Positions 26,788 to 35,581 of a DNA stretch of 64,000 bases are shown here, in pieces (the first letter of the stretch is position 1; every line of letters starts with the position of its first letter). The DNA comes from Beduinella massiliensis (GTDB lineage: Bacteria > Bacillota > Clostridia > Christensenellales > Aristaeellaceae). The DNA is taken from NCBI RefSeq assembly GCF_900199405.1, contig NZ_LT963430.1, positions 186,001-250,000 on the forward strand. The letters run 5' to 3'. The notes beneath the pieces were generated by a model that saw nothing but the letters and a program-made list of their open reading frames with translations, was not told where the DNA came from and searched no databases. A program made the position numbers and the translations under genes.

Positions 26788-27327
26788 ATGAACTTTGAAA
26801 ACCTGATGAAAAATTTGTCCGACGTGATCGTGGAGGAGCAGCTCAAGCTCGGATACCGGCGCGAGACGGTGCGGCTGTACTATCCGCCCGCCTCTTTGCA
26901 AAGGCTGCTCGGCGTCGAGGGGGAGAGGGCGCACCTGGAGGAGGCGCTTCACGGCTTCTGCGCGGAGGCGCGCGGGACGTTGGGCGAGGTGACGGCTGTC
27001 ATGGACGCGCAGGGCGGCCGGTACTGCCTCGCCGTGCCGCCGCAGGGCGTCCAGTATATCCACGAGAACATGGGAGAAGCGCCCTTCATCGCGGAGCTCA
27101 TCCGCCTGATCGAACGCGCGGACTGTACCCTGGACGACGTGCTCTCGCTGTTTCAAAGCCGCTCGCAGCGCGTGCATGTGGAGCGGACGGCGGGCAGCGA
27201 GTTCGACGTCCTCGTTTACTTCGAGGACGGGGTGCCGGACAGCTTCCGTTACTGCTTCACGCAGGAAGGCGGCCATGTGCGCTACCACCGCTTCACGCCG
27301 GAGGACTACGAGGAGCTGATGGGCTGA
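26788..27327 (+). CDS. DUF3877 family protein
   Basis: A 179-residue soluble protein. NLSDVIVEEQLKLGYRRETV and LYYPPASLQRLLG at the N-terminus and the closing CFTQEGGHVRYHRFTPEDYE match the DUF3877 family of Clostridia. No catalytic motif, membrane segment or signal is seen; no function is known. Monocistronic. Confidence 0.75.
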   Translation: MNFENLMKNLSDVIVEEQLKLGYRRETVRLYYPPASLQRLLGVEGERAHLEEALHGFCAEARGTLGEVTAVMDAQGGRYCLAVPPQGVQYIHENMGEAPFIAELIRLIERADCTLDDVLSLFQSRSQRVHVERTAGSEFDVLVYFEDGVPDSFRYCFTQEGGHVRYHRFTPEDYEELMG

Positions 27328-27375
27328 ATGGGCGCGGCGGGCGCCGTCAGCCCTCCCCGTTTTAGCCTGCGCGTT

Positions 27376-27966
27376 TCAGGAAAACGCCTGCAGCAGGTTG
27401 ATGACGAGGTTGCCCAGCCCGTGCAGCGCGGCCCCCGGGAGGATTGAGCCTTTAAACGACCTTTCGGCTAGATAGCCCAGCAGGAAGCCGCCGGCCGCGG
27501 TGGTCGTAAAGATGACCGCGCCGGACACCGGGGTTATGTCGGAGGCCAGAAGCAGATGTAAGCCGCCGAAGATCACGGCCTGCAGGGGAATCCCCGCCTT
27601 ATACCCAAACGCGCTGACCAGACGCTTGCTGATGAATCCTCTGAACAGGAATTCCTCCAAAAACCCTGTCTGCAAAAAGCTGACGATGACGATCGGGATT
27701 ACGGCGGGCGCGCCAAGCCCCAGATACGCGCTGGCCGAGGGCTGCGTATACTGCGTGAAGACGGGCAGGTGGGTTCCTGCCCAGAGCGCGCAGTATGCTG
27801 TAAGGGCGATTGCGCTGGACCGCAGATCTGTCCTGGGGAAGATTAGCCCGAAGGATTTGGCGAACCCCGTTTTTTTCCGGCCTTTGATTCCCCACCAGAG
27901 GACCGGCACGAGCCCGAATACCACGCTCGCCAGCAGCGTGCTCCGAAGCGCATCCAGTATAAGCAT
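27376..27966 (-). CDS. CPBP-family intramembrane glutamic protease
   Basis: A 196-residue membrane protein with five to six hydrophobic segments. The CPBP (Abi) motifs are intact: LEEFLFRG (the glutamate pair and arginine), FGGLHLL (histidine) and a third-motif histidine in ALHGLGNLVIN. These enzymes resemble Rce1 and cleave within the membrane; in bacteria they are tied to bacteriocin maturation or self-immunity, but the substrate here is unknown. RBS GGAG at 6 bases. Confidence 0.85.
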   Translation of the reverse strand: MLILDALRSTLLASVVFGLVPVLWWGIKGRKKTGFAKSFGLIFPRTDLRSSAIALTAYCALWAGTHLPVFTQYTQPSASAYLGLGAPAVIPIVIVSFLQTGFLEEFLFRGFISKRLVSAFGYKAGIPLQAVIFGGLHLLLASDITPVSGAVIFTTTAAGGFLLGYLAERSFKGSILPGAALHGLGNLVINLLQAFS

Positions 27967-27990
27967 TTTTGTCTCCGTCCATTCTTTCGC

Positions 27991-28242
27991 TTATCGTGTG
28001 CAGAGAAACATTCCATACTCCTTAGGAATGCGCAGCACGCCGTCCGCATCCATGCGCTTTTCAAAGCAGACGCGCAGCGCGTCCCGGTCAAGGCCTTACA
28101 GCCCGGCGATGGAGGTCATGGAAAACACGTAGTCACGTAGTCCGGCGGCGCGAGTCGCCGCCTCTTCCACGAACGCGGGCGAAAGGCCGGAGAGCACGAG
28201 GCGGATTCCGCCGTCCAGCAGATGCCAGTGTTCCCGCCACAT
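27991..28242 (-). pseudogene. Small gene interrupted by an in-frame stop
   Basis: An 83-codon frame starting MWREHWHLLDGGIRL is interrupted by TAA at 28098-28096 after 48 codons and continues in the same frame (DRDALRVCFEKRMD ... LRIPKEYGMFLCTR) to TAA at 27991. Both parts look protein-like, and a consensus promoter (28284-28312) precedes it. No family is recognised with confidence. It could be a 48-residue protein with a 3' remnant, a stop-codon mutation in this strain, or a sequencing error. Confidence 0.45.
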
Positions 28243-28283
28243 CTCGGCCGTGCCGCACCCCACCCTTCTTCGTCTTTTCGTCC

Positions 28284-28312
28284 AGTATAACAAATGTCCT
28301 GCGTTTGTGCAA
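28284..28312 (-). promoter_or_regulatory. Promoter before the interrupted small gene
   Basis: TTGCAC (28312-28307), 17 bp, TATACT (28289-28284) on the minus strand. Confidence 0.6.
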
Positions 28313-28352
28313 ATCCGATTACGCACGCTCTGTTTCGGTTATCCTCTTTCTG

Positions 28353-28413
28353 TTGACAACGGGCCGCGGTGGATGTATACTGGTTCCATGATACCCCCTC
28401 CCCCTGGGGGTAT
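28353..28413 (+). promoter_or_regulatory. Copper-operon promoter with CsoR operator
   Basis: TTGACA (28353-28358), 17 bp, TATACT (28376-28381). Directly downstream is ATACCCCC-N7-GGGGGTAT (28391-28413), the G/C-tract dyad typical of CsoR operators, placed where bound repressor would block RNA polymerase. The regulator gene csoR is the last gene of the operon. Confidence 0.8.
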
Positions 28414-28429
28414 ATGAGGAGAAAAGATC

Positions 28430-31048
28430 ATGAAAGAAAAATTCGATGTCAGCGGCATGACCTGCGCTTCCTGCCAGGCGCACGTGGAAAAGGCCGTGCG
28501 AAAGGTGCCGGGCGTGAAGGACGTGACGGTCAACCTGCTTTCAAACAACATGGTGGTCGAGTTCGAGGAAGGGCAGAGCTCCGCGCAGGAGGTCGTCCGC
28601 GCGGTGGAGGACGCAGGCTACGGCGCGTCCCCCGCGGGCGCGAAAGCGTCGCAAAGCGCCGCGCAGCCCTCGGAGCTGCCCGCCGAAAAGCAGATGCGCA
28701 GCATGCGTTTTCGGCTGATCGTGTCCTTCCTGATGCTGGTGCCGATGATGTACGTCTCCATGGGGCATATGGTCGGCCTGCCGCTGCCGCACATTCTGCA
28801 TGGAACGGAAAATGCGATGTCGTTCGCGCTGGTTCAGTTCTTTCTGGCGCTGCCCGTGCTGTACGTGAACCGGGCTTACTTTGAAAACGGCTTCAAGGCG
28901 CTGCTTCACCGCACGCCGAACATGGATTCCCTGATCGCTATCGGCTCGGCGGCGTCCATGCTCTACGGTGTGATCGCGCTCTTCGAGATCGGCTACGGCC
29001 TGGGGCACGACGACGCGGAGCGCGTGATGCACTTTTCGATGGACCTGTACTTCGAGTCCGCGGCGATGATCCTCGCGCTCATCACCCTGGGCAAGTACCT
29101 GGAGACGCGCTCCAAGGGCAAGACCGGCGAGGCCATCAGGCGGCTGATGGACCTCGCGCCTAAGACGGCGACGGTCGAGCGGGACGGTCAGGAAATCACG
29201 CTTCCGCTGGAAGAGGTCGCGCTGGGAGACATCGTGCTGGTGCGCCCGGGCGGCAGCGTCCCTGTGGACGGGGTGATCGTCTCCGGCCAAACGAGCGTGG
29301 ATCAATCGGCGCTCACGGGCGAGAGCATTCCGGTCGAGCGCGGCGAGGGCGACGCGGTCTCTGCCGCGACGATCAACAAGAGCGGTTTCATCAAGCTGCG
29401 CGCCACGCGCGTAGGCGACGACACCACGCTCTCGCAGATCATCCGCCTCGTAGAGGAGGCGGGCAACTCCAAGGCGCCCATTGCCAAGCTGGCCGACCGC
29501 ATCAGCGGCGTGTTCGTGCCGATCGTCATCGCTATCGCCGTGCTCACCACGGTCGTATGGCTGCTGCTGGGCGAGGAGGCCTCGCGCGCCCTCTCCTACG
29601 GCATCGCCGTGCTGGTCATCTCCTGCCCGTGTGCGCTGGGCCTGGCGACGCCGGTGGCGATCATGGTCGGCACCGGTAAGGGCGCGGAGTACGGCATCCT
29701 CTTCAAGTCTGCGGAGGCGCTGGAGACGGCGCATGCGGTGAAGACCGTGGTGCTGGACAAGACCGGCACGATCACCGAGGGCCGGCCGCGCGTTACGGAC
29801 GTGCGCACCGGACGGCTGGCGGACGAGAACCGCCTGCTGGCCATCGCGGCCTCTATGGAGCATGCCTCCGAGCATCCCCTGGCCGAGGCGGTCATGCAGT
29901 GCGCTTCCGAGCGCGGCGTGAAGCTGCTCGCCGTCGAGCGCTTTACCTCCATTCCCGGTCGGGGCATCGAGGCGGAGGTGGAAGGTGCGCCGTATCTGGC
30001 GGGCAACGCGGCGCTGATGCAGGAGCGCGGCGTCGCGATGGAGGGTATGCAGGAGGCGGGCGAGGCGCTGGCGCGCGAGGGCAAGACGCCGCTGTACTTC
30101 GCGCAGGGCGGCACACAGGCGCGGGCGCTGGGCGTCATCGCCGTAGCCGACGTCGTGAAGCCTACCAGCCGCGAGGCCATCGCTGCGCTCAAGCATCTGG
30201 GCATCAAAGTCGTCATGCTGACGGGCGACCACAAGGCGACGGCGGAGGCGATCCGCGCCCAGATGGGCATCGACGAGGCCGTGGCCGAGGTGCTGCCCCA
30301 GGATAAGGATCGAGAGGTGCGCCGCCTGCAGGAGGGCGGCCGCAAGGTCGCCATGGTCGGCGACGGCATCAACGACGCGCCCGCGCTGGCGCGCGCGGAC
30401 GTGGGGATCGCCATCGGCGCGGGCACGGACGTCGCCATCGACTCCGCGGACGTGGTGTTGATGCGAAGCGACCTGGCCGACGCGGTCACCGCAATAGAAC
30501 TCAGCCACAAGGTGCTTGGGAACATCAAGATGAACCTGTTCTGGGCGTTCTTCTACAACGCGATCGGCATTCCGCTGGCGGCGGGCGTGTTCTATCCGCT
30601 GCTGGGCTGGCGGCTGTCGCCGATGTTCGCCGCTGCGGCCATGAGCCTGAGCAGCGTCTGCGTCGTCACCAACGCGCTGCGCCTACGGTTTTTCAGGCCG
30701 CATTCGCGCGCGGAGGCCATAGATCAGTCCGGCAGGAGGATGACGCCGGCAGCGCCGGAAACGGCGGTCCCGCGGGCAGCGGGCGAGACGAAAGGACAAG
30801 AGGAGGACGATTCTGGTATGAAAAAGATCATGACGGTCGAGGGCATGAGCTGTAATCACTGCAAGATGAGCGTAGAAAAGGCGCTTTCCGCGGTGGAAGG
30901 CGTAAAGCACGCGGAAGTAGACCTGGAGAAGAAGACGGCGGCCATCGCGCTTGCGAAGGACGTTTCGGACGACGTGCTGCGAAAGGCGGTCTCCGACGCG
31001 GGGTTTGAGCCGGGCGCGATTACCGTGAAGAAGGGGCTGTTGTCCTGA
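28430..31048 (+). CDS. copA: Cu(+)-exporting P1B-type ATPase with a C-terminal CopZ-like domain
   Basis: An 872-residue copper efflux pump. Order: N-terminal HMA domain (C12 and C15 in MTCASC), two membrane helices, further helices, TGES actuator loop, CPC in the ion channel helix, DKTG phosphorylation site, SEHP nucleotide-binding motif and GDGINDAP. YN (FFYNAIG) and MSLSS in the last helices are the Cu(+) (P1B-1) signature. After the last helix a ~70-residue linker leads to a second HMA domain (MSCNHC, C808 and C811), which is unusual at the C-terminus and looks like a fused copper chaperone. Confidence 0.95.
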   Translation: MKEKFDVSGMTCASCQAHVEKAVRKVPGVKDVTVNLLSNNMVVEFEEGQSSAQEVVRAVEDAGYGASPAGAKASQSAAQPSELPAEKQMRSMRFRLIVSFLMLVPMMYVSMGHMVGLPLPHILHGTENAMSFALVQFFLALPVLYVNRAYFENGFKALLHRTPNMDSLIAIGSAASMLYGVIALFEIGYGLGHDDAERVMHFSMDLYFESAAMILALITLGKYLETRSKGKTGEAIRRLMDLAPKTATVERDGQEITLPLEEVALGDIVLVRPGGSVPVDGVIVSGQTSVDQSALTGESIPVERGEGDAVSAATINKSGFIKLRATRVGDDTTLSQIIRLVEEAGNSKAPIAKLADRISGVFVPIVIAIAVLTTVVWLLLGEEASRALSYGIAVLVISCPCALGLATPVAIMVGTGKGAEYGILFKSAEALETAHAVKTVVLDKTGTITEGRPRVTDVRTGRLADENRLLAIAASMEHASEHPLAEAVMQCASERGVKLLAVERFTSIPGRGIEAEVEGAPYLAGNAALMQERGVAMEGMQEAGEALAREGKTPLYFAQGGTQARALGVIAVADVVKPTSREAIAALKHLGIKVVMLTGDHKATAEAIRAQMGIDEAVAEVLPQDKDREVRRLQEGGRKVAMVGDGINDAPALARADVGIAIGAGTDVAIDSADVVLMRSDLADAVTAIELSHKVLGNIKMNLFWAFFYNAIGIPLAAGVFYPLLGWRLSPMFAAAAMSLSSVCVVTNALRLRFFRPHSRAEAIDQSGRRMTPAAPETAVPRAAGETKGQEEDDSGMKKIMTVEGMSCNHCKMSVEKALSAVEGVKHAEVDLEKKTAAIALAKDVSDDVLRKAVSDAGFEPGAITVKKGLLS
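30818..31048 (+). CDS. Possible internally initiated CopZ-like copper chaperone
   Basis: ATG at 30818, in the copA frame, is preceded by AGAGGAGG about 10 bases upstream. Translation from here would give a free 76-residue HMA protein (MKKIMTVEGMSCNHC...), the normal size and start of CopZ. The same gene could therefore produce both a fused and a free chaperone. Internal initiation is inference from the RBS-like sequence; alternatively the stop codon of an ancestral copA was lost and the two genes merged. Confidence 0.45.
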   Translation: MKKIMTVEGMSCNHCKMSVEKALSAVEGVKHAEVDLEKKTAAIALAKDVSDDVLRKAVSDAGFEPGAITVKKGLLS

Positions 31049-31311
31049 TGCAGGCGGATCACGATACGGTGGCGCGGCTGCTGCGCACTGCGCGCGGCCA
31101 GATCGACGGCGTGCTCAAGATGGTGGACGAGGACCGCTATTGCATCGACATCGCCAACCAGCTGCTCGCTGCGGAGGCTGTGCTGCGCAAGGCGCATACC
31201 GAGGTGCTGCGCGCGCACATGAAGGGCTGCGTGCGCGAGGCCGCGCAGAACGGCAACGTCGATGAGAAGATCGACGAGGTCATGGATATCCTGACGAAGC
31301 TGTCCAAATGA
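31048..31311 (+). CDS. csoR: Copper-sensing repressor CsoR
   Basis: An 87-residue all-helical repressor of the CsoR/RcnR (DUF156) family. The Cu(+) ligands have the exact CsoR spacing: C32, H57 and C61 (x-C-H-C; 25 and 4 residues apart). It would release its operator at 28391-28413 on binding copper. The start codon shares a base with the copA stop (TGATG), so the genes are translationally coupled and the operon is autoregulated. Confidence 0.93.
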   Translation: MQADHDTVARLLRTARGQIDGVLKMVDEDRYCIDIANQLLAAEAVLRKAHTEVLRAHMKGCVREAAQNGNVDEKIDEVMDILTKLSK

Positions 31312-31341
31312 TTTGAACAGCTTCGCTCTTGAAGCGCAGAG

Positions 31342-31372
31342 GGGCATTGCCGGATGGCGGTGCCCGTCTTTT
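31342..31372 (+). terminator. Terminator of the copper operon
   Basis: GGGCATTGCC pairs with GGCGGTGCCC, followed by GTCTTTTC. Confidence 0.7.
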
Positions 31373-31431
31373 CGTTCCGGCGGCTTGAACGCAGGTTAGA
31401 TAAAACCGCCCCTTGGTTAACGACGCCTCCA

Positions 31432-31460
31432 TTGCGCGGGGCATCTCGCGGGGGTATACT
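31432..31460 (+). promoter_or_regulatory. Promoter of the HTH/TPR regulator gene
   Basis: TTGCGC (31432-31437), 17 bp, TATACT (31455-31460), about 40 bases before the start codon. Confidence 0.6.
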
Positions 31461-31498
31461 GTAGCTATCAGGGAGCGGGACGAAAGGAGCGTATTTCA

Positions 31499-32563
31499 AT
31501 GGAAACAGGGCTTGGCGCGCAGATTGCGGCGCTTCGAAGGGCCAAAGGCCTCACGCAGGGACAGCTGGCGGAGGCCGTGGGCGTATCCCCGCCCGCCGTC
31601 AGCAAGTGGGAAACGGACAAGTCCTGCCCGGATATCGCGCTCCTCTGTCCGCTTGCGCGTGCACTGGGCACCGACGTGGACACGCTGCTGCAGTTCGAGG
31701 AGAAGCTATCGGAGGAACGCGCCTTGCAGCTCAGCAACGAGGTGTTGGAGCTTGCCAGGACGGGGGACAGCGCGCAGGCTGAAAGGCTGCTGGAGGAGCG
31801 ATTGCACCAGTACCCATCGAACGCCACGCTGATGTATTACGCGGCCATCGCGTTTACGATGTTCGGGATGTTCGATCCCAAGGCCGACGAGGACGAGAAG
31901 CTCAGGTGGCGCAGGCGCAAGAAGGAGCTGCTCGAGGCGGTGCGACGGGATCGCGAAAGCGCGTATTGGCAGCAGGCGGCTTTGCAGCTCGCCACCCTCG
32001 CGACGCTGGACGGCGAGCTGGAAGAGGCGGAGGCGAGCCTGCGCACGCTGCCGGAACACGCGCTCGATACCACGATCGCCTGGGTGGAGCTCCACCTCAA
32101 GCGCGGCGAGACGGAAGAGGCGCTGAAGGCGGTGCAAAAGCGGCTGTACATCCTGATTCGCCAGGTAGAAAGCTGCCTGATGCTGCGCATGCGCGAGGAA
32201 TTGGAGCCGGACGCCCAGCGTGCGCGCGCTATTGCAGAGATTTATCGCGGTGTGGAGACGCTCTTTGGTTGCAGCGGCGGGATGTACGAGGGCTTTTGCG
32301 CGGAGCTTTACAAGCGCGATGGATCTGTGCGCGAGGAGCGGGAAAGCATGACCCGCTTCATAGAGGCATACGCGGGCGAAGCGGCTTCGCCCAATCCGCT
32401 GCTGTTCGCGCCCGGCGTGCAGATTGCGCCGGGGCAGCCGGCCGCGACGCGCGAGATGCGCGAAATGCTGCTGAAGGGAATCGAGCAGGATGCGCAATGT
32501 ACGACGTTTTTAGAGGACGACCGCTTTCGGGCGGCGGTTGAGAAGCTGCGCGCGAGCCTTTGA
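31499..32563 (+). CDS. XRE-type HTH regulator with TPR-like domain
   Basis: A 354-residue protein. Residues 6-60 are a Cro/C1 HTH (LRRAKGLTQGQLAEAVGV, then PAVSKWETDKSCPDI). The rest is a helical-repeat region with TPR-like units (AERLLEERLHQYPSNATLMYYAA, LATLDGELEEAEASLRTLP, KRGETEEALKAVQKR). The layout resembles peptide-sensing RRNPP-type regulators and a common Clostridial class of HTH_3 proteins with repeats; no peptide gene is seen next to it. Monocistronic. Confidence 0.8.
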   Translation: METGLGAQIAALRRAKGLTQGQLAEAVGVSPPAVSKWETDKSCPDIALLCPLARALGTDVDTLLQFEEKLSEERALQLSNEVLELARTGDSAQAERLLEERLHQYPSNATLMYYAAIAFTMFGMFDPKADEDEKLRWRRRKKELLEAVRRDRESAYWQQAALQLATLATLDGELEEAEASLRTLPEHALDTTIAWVELHLKRGETEEALKAVQKRLYILIRQVESCLMLRMREELEPDAQRARAIAEIYRGVETLFGCSGGMYEGFCAELYKRDGSVREERESMTRFIEAYAGEAASPNPLLFAPGVQIAPGQPAATREMREMLLKGIEQDAQCTTFLEDDRFRAAVEKLRASL

Positions 32564-32589
32564 CGCGGCGGCGCGTCTTCTCGCAGGCG

Positions 32590-32629
32590 CGCAAGACCCC
32601 CGGGCAAACGCTTGCCCGGGGGTCTTGCG
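32590..32629. terminator. Hairpin between convergent genes
   Basis: CGCAAGACCCCCGGGCAA pairs perfectly with TTGCCCGGGGGTCTTGCG across a 4-base loop; no long T-run on either side. Confidence 0.65.
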
Positions 32630-32718
32630 GTCTACAAAGGATCGTCATGCAAGAGAGGGAATTCCCCTTTCTCTGCGATCGCATCGGCCGGCTTTGCCGG
32701 TCAGGCGGGACGTTCTCT

Positions 32719-33405
32719 TTAATCCCTTCTGCTCCGGCCGGAGAGGATGAACAGGCGCGCGAGCTGCAGGATTGCCGTCAGCGCGGAGGCGACGTAGGTG
32801 AGCGCTGCGGCGTTTAAGACCTTCTGCGCGCCGTCCGTCTCTTCCTGCGAGAGGTAGCCGTAGCCCGAAAGCGAGGCCACCGCGCGGCTGGAGGCGTTGA
32901 ACTCCACCGGCAGGGTGATGAGCGAGAAGACCACGGCGAACGAGAAGCACACCAGGCCGACGGTTACCAGCGGCTCCCATGAGAAGAGGAGTCCGAGGAT
33001 GAAAAGCGGAATGGCCGCGTTGGAGCCGATCGATGCGACCGGCGCGAACACGTTGCGAATCTCCAGCGGCATGTACCCCTGCGCGTGCTGCACGGCGTGT
33101 CCCGCTTCGTGCGCCGCTACGCCCAGCGCCGCGATGGAGGTGGAATCGTACACGCCGTCCGACAGACGGAGTATGCGAGCGCGCGGGTCGTAGTGGTCGG
33201 TCAGGTTGCCGCGCACGCGCTCGATGCGCACGTCGGTGATGCCGTTTTGGCGCATGATCGCGTCCGCGGCCTGCGCGGCGGTGAGCCCGGAGCGGGCGTA
33301 AACCTTGGAATAGCGGTTAAATGTGCTCGATACCTTCGACTGCGCGTACAGCGCCAGCAGCAGGGCGGGCAACACGATGATCATCGTCCAGTCGTAGAAG
33401 AACAT
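32719..33405 (-). CDS. YugP-like zinc metallopeptidase
   Basis: A 228-residue membrane-bound protease (Zn-dependent peptidase, YugP family). It has an N-terminal span, the HEAGH zinc-binding motif at residues 99-103 (GVAAHEAGHAVQ), two central spans (about 125-165) and a C-terminal span; EFNASSRAVASL provides the conserved distal glutamate and arginine. Substrates are unknown; the family is thought to act in membrane protein quality control or envelope stress. RBS AAGGAGG at 8 bases. Confidence 0.88.
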   Translation of the reverse strand: MFFYDWTMIIVLPALLLALYAQSKVSSTFNRYSKVYARSGLTAAQAADAIMRQNGITDVRIERVRGNLTDHYDPRARILRLSDGVYDSTSIAALGVAAHEAGHAVQHAQGYMPLEIRNVFAPVASIGSNAAIPLFILGLLFSWEPLVTVGLVCFSFAVVFSLITLPVEFNASSRAVASLSGYGYLSQEETDGAQKVLNAAALTYVASALTAILQLARLFILSGRSRRD

Positions 33406-33458
33406 GGATAAGACCTCCTTGCCAAGTCCGTGGCCAGGGCCACTTATGTGATCTTATC

Positions 33459-35450
33459 TTAACCGATGGCGCGCAGCGGCGCAACGCTTTCCCGATGAGT
33501 TGTCGTTTTAAGCGACTCAAACCCGCCGCGTCCGCGAAAGAACGTTTCGCCGCTTTGCGGCGGCACTGTCAGGTAGAGCGCCCCTTCCTGCTCGCGGATG
33601 TTGTCGCCGGAGGCGCCGACGAGCAGGTCACAGCCCGCGTCCTGCACGGGGATGCGCACGGTGATCGGCCGGGCGCTCCGGTTGATGAGGCAGACCGCGG
33701 CTTCCTCGCGTACGCTGCGGCCGAAGGCATCCCGCCCGCCATGGGCCGTGCGCAGCACGCCCAGCACGTCGGCGCAGGGGGCGAGCATGCGCATCTCGCC
33801 CGTGCGCAGCACGGGATGCGCGGCGCGCAGGCGGAGCATTTCCTTGAAGAAGGCGAGCTGCGACGCGTCCTCGCGTCCCCACGGATAGGCGGCCCGGCAG
33901 AGCGGATCGCCCGCGCCGGTCATGCCCGCCTCGTCGCCATAGTAGATGCAGGGCATGCCCGGCAGGCACGCAATCAGGCGGAGCATCATGCGCGTGCGGA
34001 GGATGCCGGTCTCCCGCTGCTCCGATGTGAGCTGGTGATCCGGCCGCTTTTCACGCGGCAGCGTCTCGACCGAGGGATCGCTCAGCACGTCGATGATGCG
34101 CGCGCGGTCGTGGCTGCCCAGAAGGTTCATGAGGGAATAGAAGAAGGGTTTGGGGTAGTTTTCGCGCAGGGACTCGACCACGCGCGATGCCTGCAGGGCG
34201 GTCTTCTCCCCGCGCAGAAAGGCGATGAGCGCTTCGCGCAGCGGGTAGTTCATCACCGAGTCCAGCGTATCGCCCAGCACGTAGGAGCGCATCTTGTCGT
34301 ACGTCACCTTGTGGGAGGCGTCTTCCCAGACCTCGCCCAGCACCGCGTCGTCGCCGGACAGCTCCTTCACCCGCCTGCGCATCGTGCGCAGGAACTCCAT
34401 CGGCAGCTCGTCCGCGACGTCGAGCCGCCAGCCGCTCGCGCCCGCGCGCAGCCAGTGGCGCACGACAGAGTCGTCGTCCTCCAGGATGAAGCTGCGGTAG
34501 GAAGGATCCATCTCGTTGACGTTCGGCAGGGTGTCGAAGCCCCACCAGCAGTCGTATGAATCCGGGAAGCGCTTGAAGCGAAACCAGCTCGCGTAGGGCG
34601 AGTGCTGGGACTGATAAGCGCCCACGCTGTCGTAGCGGCCGTAGCGGTTGAAGTACAGGCTGTCGTCGCCCACGTGGGAGAAGACGCCGTCCAGCATCAC
34701 GCGCATGCCCTGCTTTTCCGCGTCCGCACACAGGCGGGAAAAATCCTCCTCCGTGCCGAACATAGGATCGATTTGCCGGTAATCGCCCGTGTCGTACTTG
34801 TGATTGGAGCGGGCCTTGAAGATCGGGTTGAGGTAGAGCACCGTGACGCCCAGATCGCGCAGGTAAGGCAGCTTTTGACGGATGCCCTCGAGATTTCCGC
34901 CGAAGAAGTCGCGCGCCACGTTGTCGCCGTTGTCTGCGATTTCGCATTCAGGCCGCTCGTACCAGTCCGTATGCGCGTGCACGTCGCTGCGCGCGCGAAG
35001 CAGGCTTCCGTCGGGCACACCGTTGTAAAAACGGTCCACCATGATCTGGTACATCACGCCCTCGCGCATCCATTCGGGCGTGTCGTAGGCGGGGTCGTAT
35101 ACCGTGATCTGATAGGAGTCCAGGTGGCCTTCCAGGCCGGCGCCGCCGAGATTGTCCGCGGCGTTGCCGTAGATCCGGGTTTCCTGTCCCTGCTGCACTT
35201 CAAAACGGTACCAGGTAATACAGGGATGGCCGCACAGCGCGACCTCGGTTTCGTAGAGGTACCCGCCGTCCTGCGCGCCGAGCATGCGAAGCGCCTCGCG
35301 CCTTTCGACGCCGTTCCACATGCGCAGGAAGACGAGATCCGGAGCCGCGTCGCCCTCGACACGCAGCCGCAGGCGCACGGTCTGCCCGCAGGGGACAGCG
35401 CCGAGCGGATGACGGTAAAAGGAATCTCGGCTGTCGTGATACAGGTACAT
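33459..35450 (-). CDS. Glycoside hydrolase family 13 (alpha-amylase/neopullulanase type)
   Basis: A 663-residue intracellular enzyme (no signal peptide) acting on alpha-glucans such as maltodextrin, pullulan or cyclodextrin. Residues 1-115 form the N-terminal beta-sandwich of neopullulanase/cyclomaltodextrinase-like members. In the catalytic barrel the nucleophile is D344 (WRLDVADE), the acid/base E373 (GEVWED) and the transition-state stabiliser D448 (GSHDRAR); LDGVFSHVG is region I. A C-terminal beta domain ends the protein. ATG at 35450 is placed by GGAGG; the frame is open a little further upstream. Monocistronic, near no sugar transporter. Confidence 0.92.
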   Translation of the reverse strand: MYLYHDSRDSFYRHPLGAVPCGQTVRLRLRVEGDAAPDLVFLRMWNGVERREALRMLGAQDGGYLYETEVALCGHPCITWYRFEVQQGQETRIYGNAADNLGGAGLEGHLDSYQITVYDPAYDTPEWMREGVMYQIMVDRFYNGVPDGSLLRARSDVHAHTDWYERPECEIADNGDNVARDFFGGNLEGIRQKLPYLRDLGVTVLYLNPIFKARSNHKYDTGDYRQIDPMFGTEEDFSRLCADAEKQGMRVMLDGVFSHVGDDSLYFNRYGRYDSVGAYQSQHSPYASWFRFKRFPDSYDCWWGFDTLPNVNEMDPSYRSFILEDDDSVVRHWLRAGASGWRLDVADELPMEFLRTMRRRVKELSGDDAVLGEVWEDASHKVTYDKMRSYVLGDTLDSVMNYPLREALIAFLRGEKTALQASRVVESLRENYPKPFFYSLMNLLGSHDRARIIDVLSDPSVETLPREKRPDHQLTSEQRETGILRTRMMLRLIACLPGMPCIYYGDEAGMTGAGDPLCRAAYPWGREDASQLAFFKEMLRLRAAHPVLRTGEMRMLAPCADVLGVLRTAHGGRDAFGRSVREEAAVCLINRSARPITVRIPVQDAGCDLLVGASGDNIREQEGALYLTVPPQSGETFFRGRGGFESLKTTTHRESVAPLRAIG

Positions 35451-35581
35451 GAAATAATTCCTCCGATCAAGTCCGGCAACGTCGCCGGGCCTGGATAATT
35501 CCACAGCGTTTCAAAATTCGCGGCGCAAAGTAGGATTCCCTGCCGCAATAGAAATGTATGTACGAAAAATTTGAGGGGTGT

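Noticed and set aside
28541-30508. Long open frame antisense to copA
   Set aside because: Shadow of copA; no start signal and biased composition.
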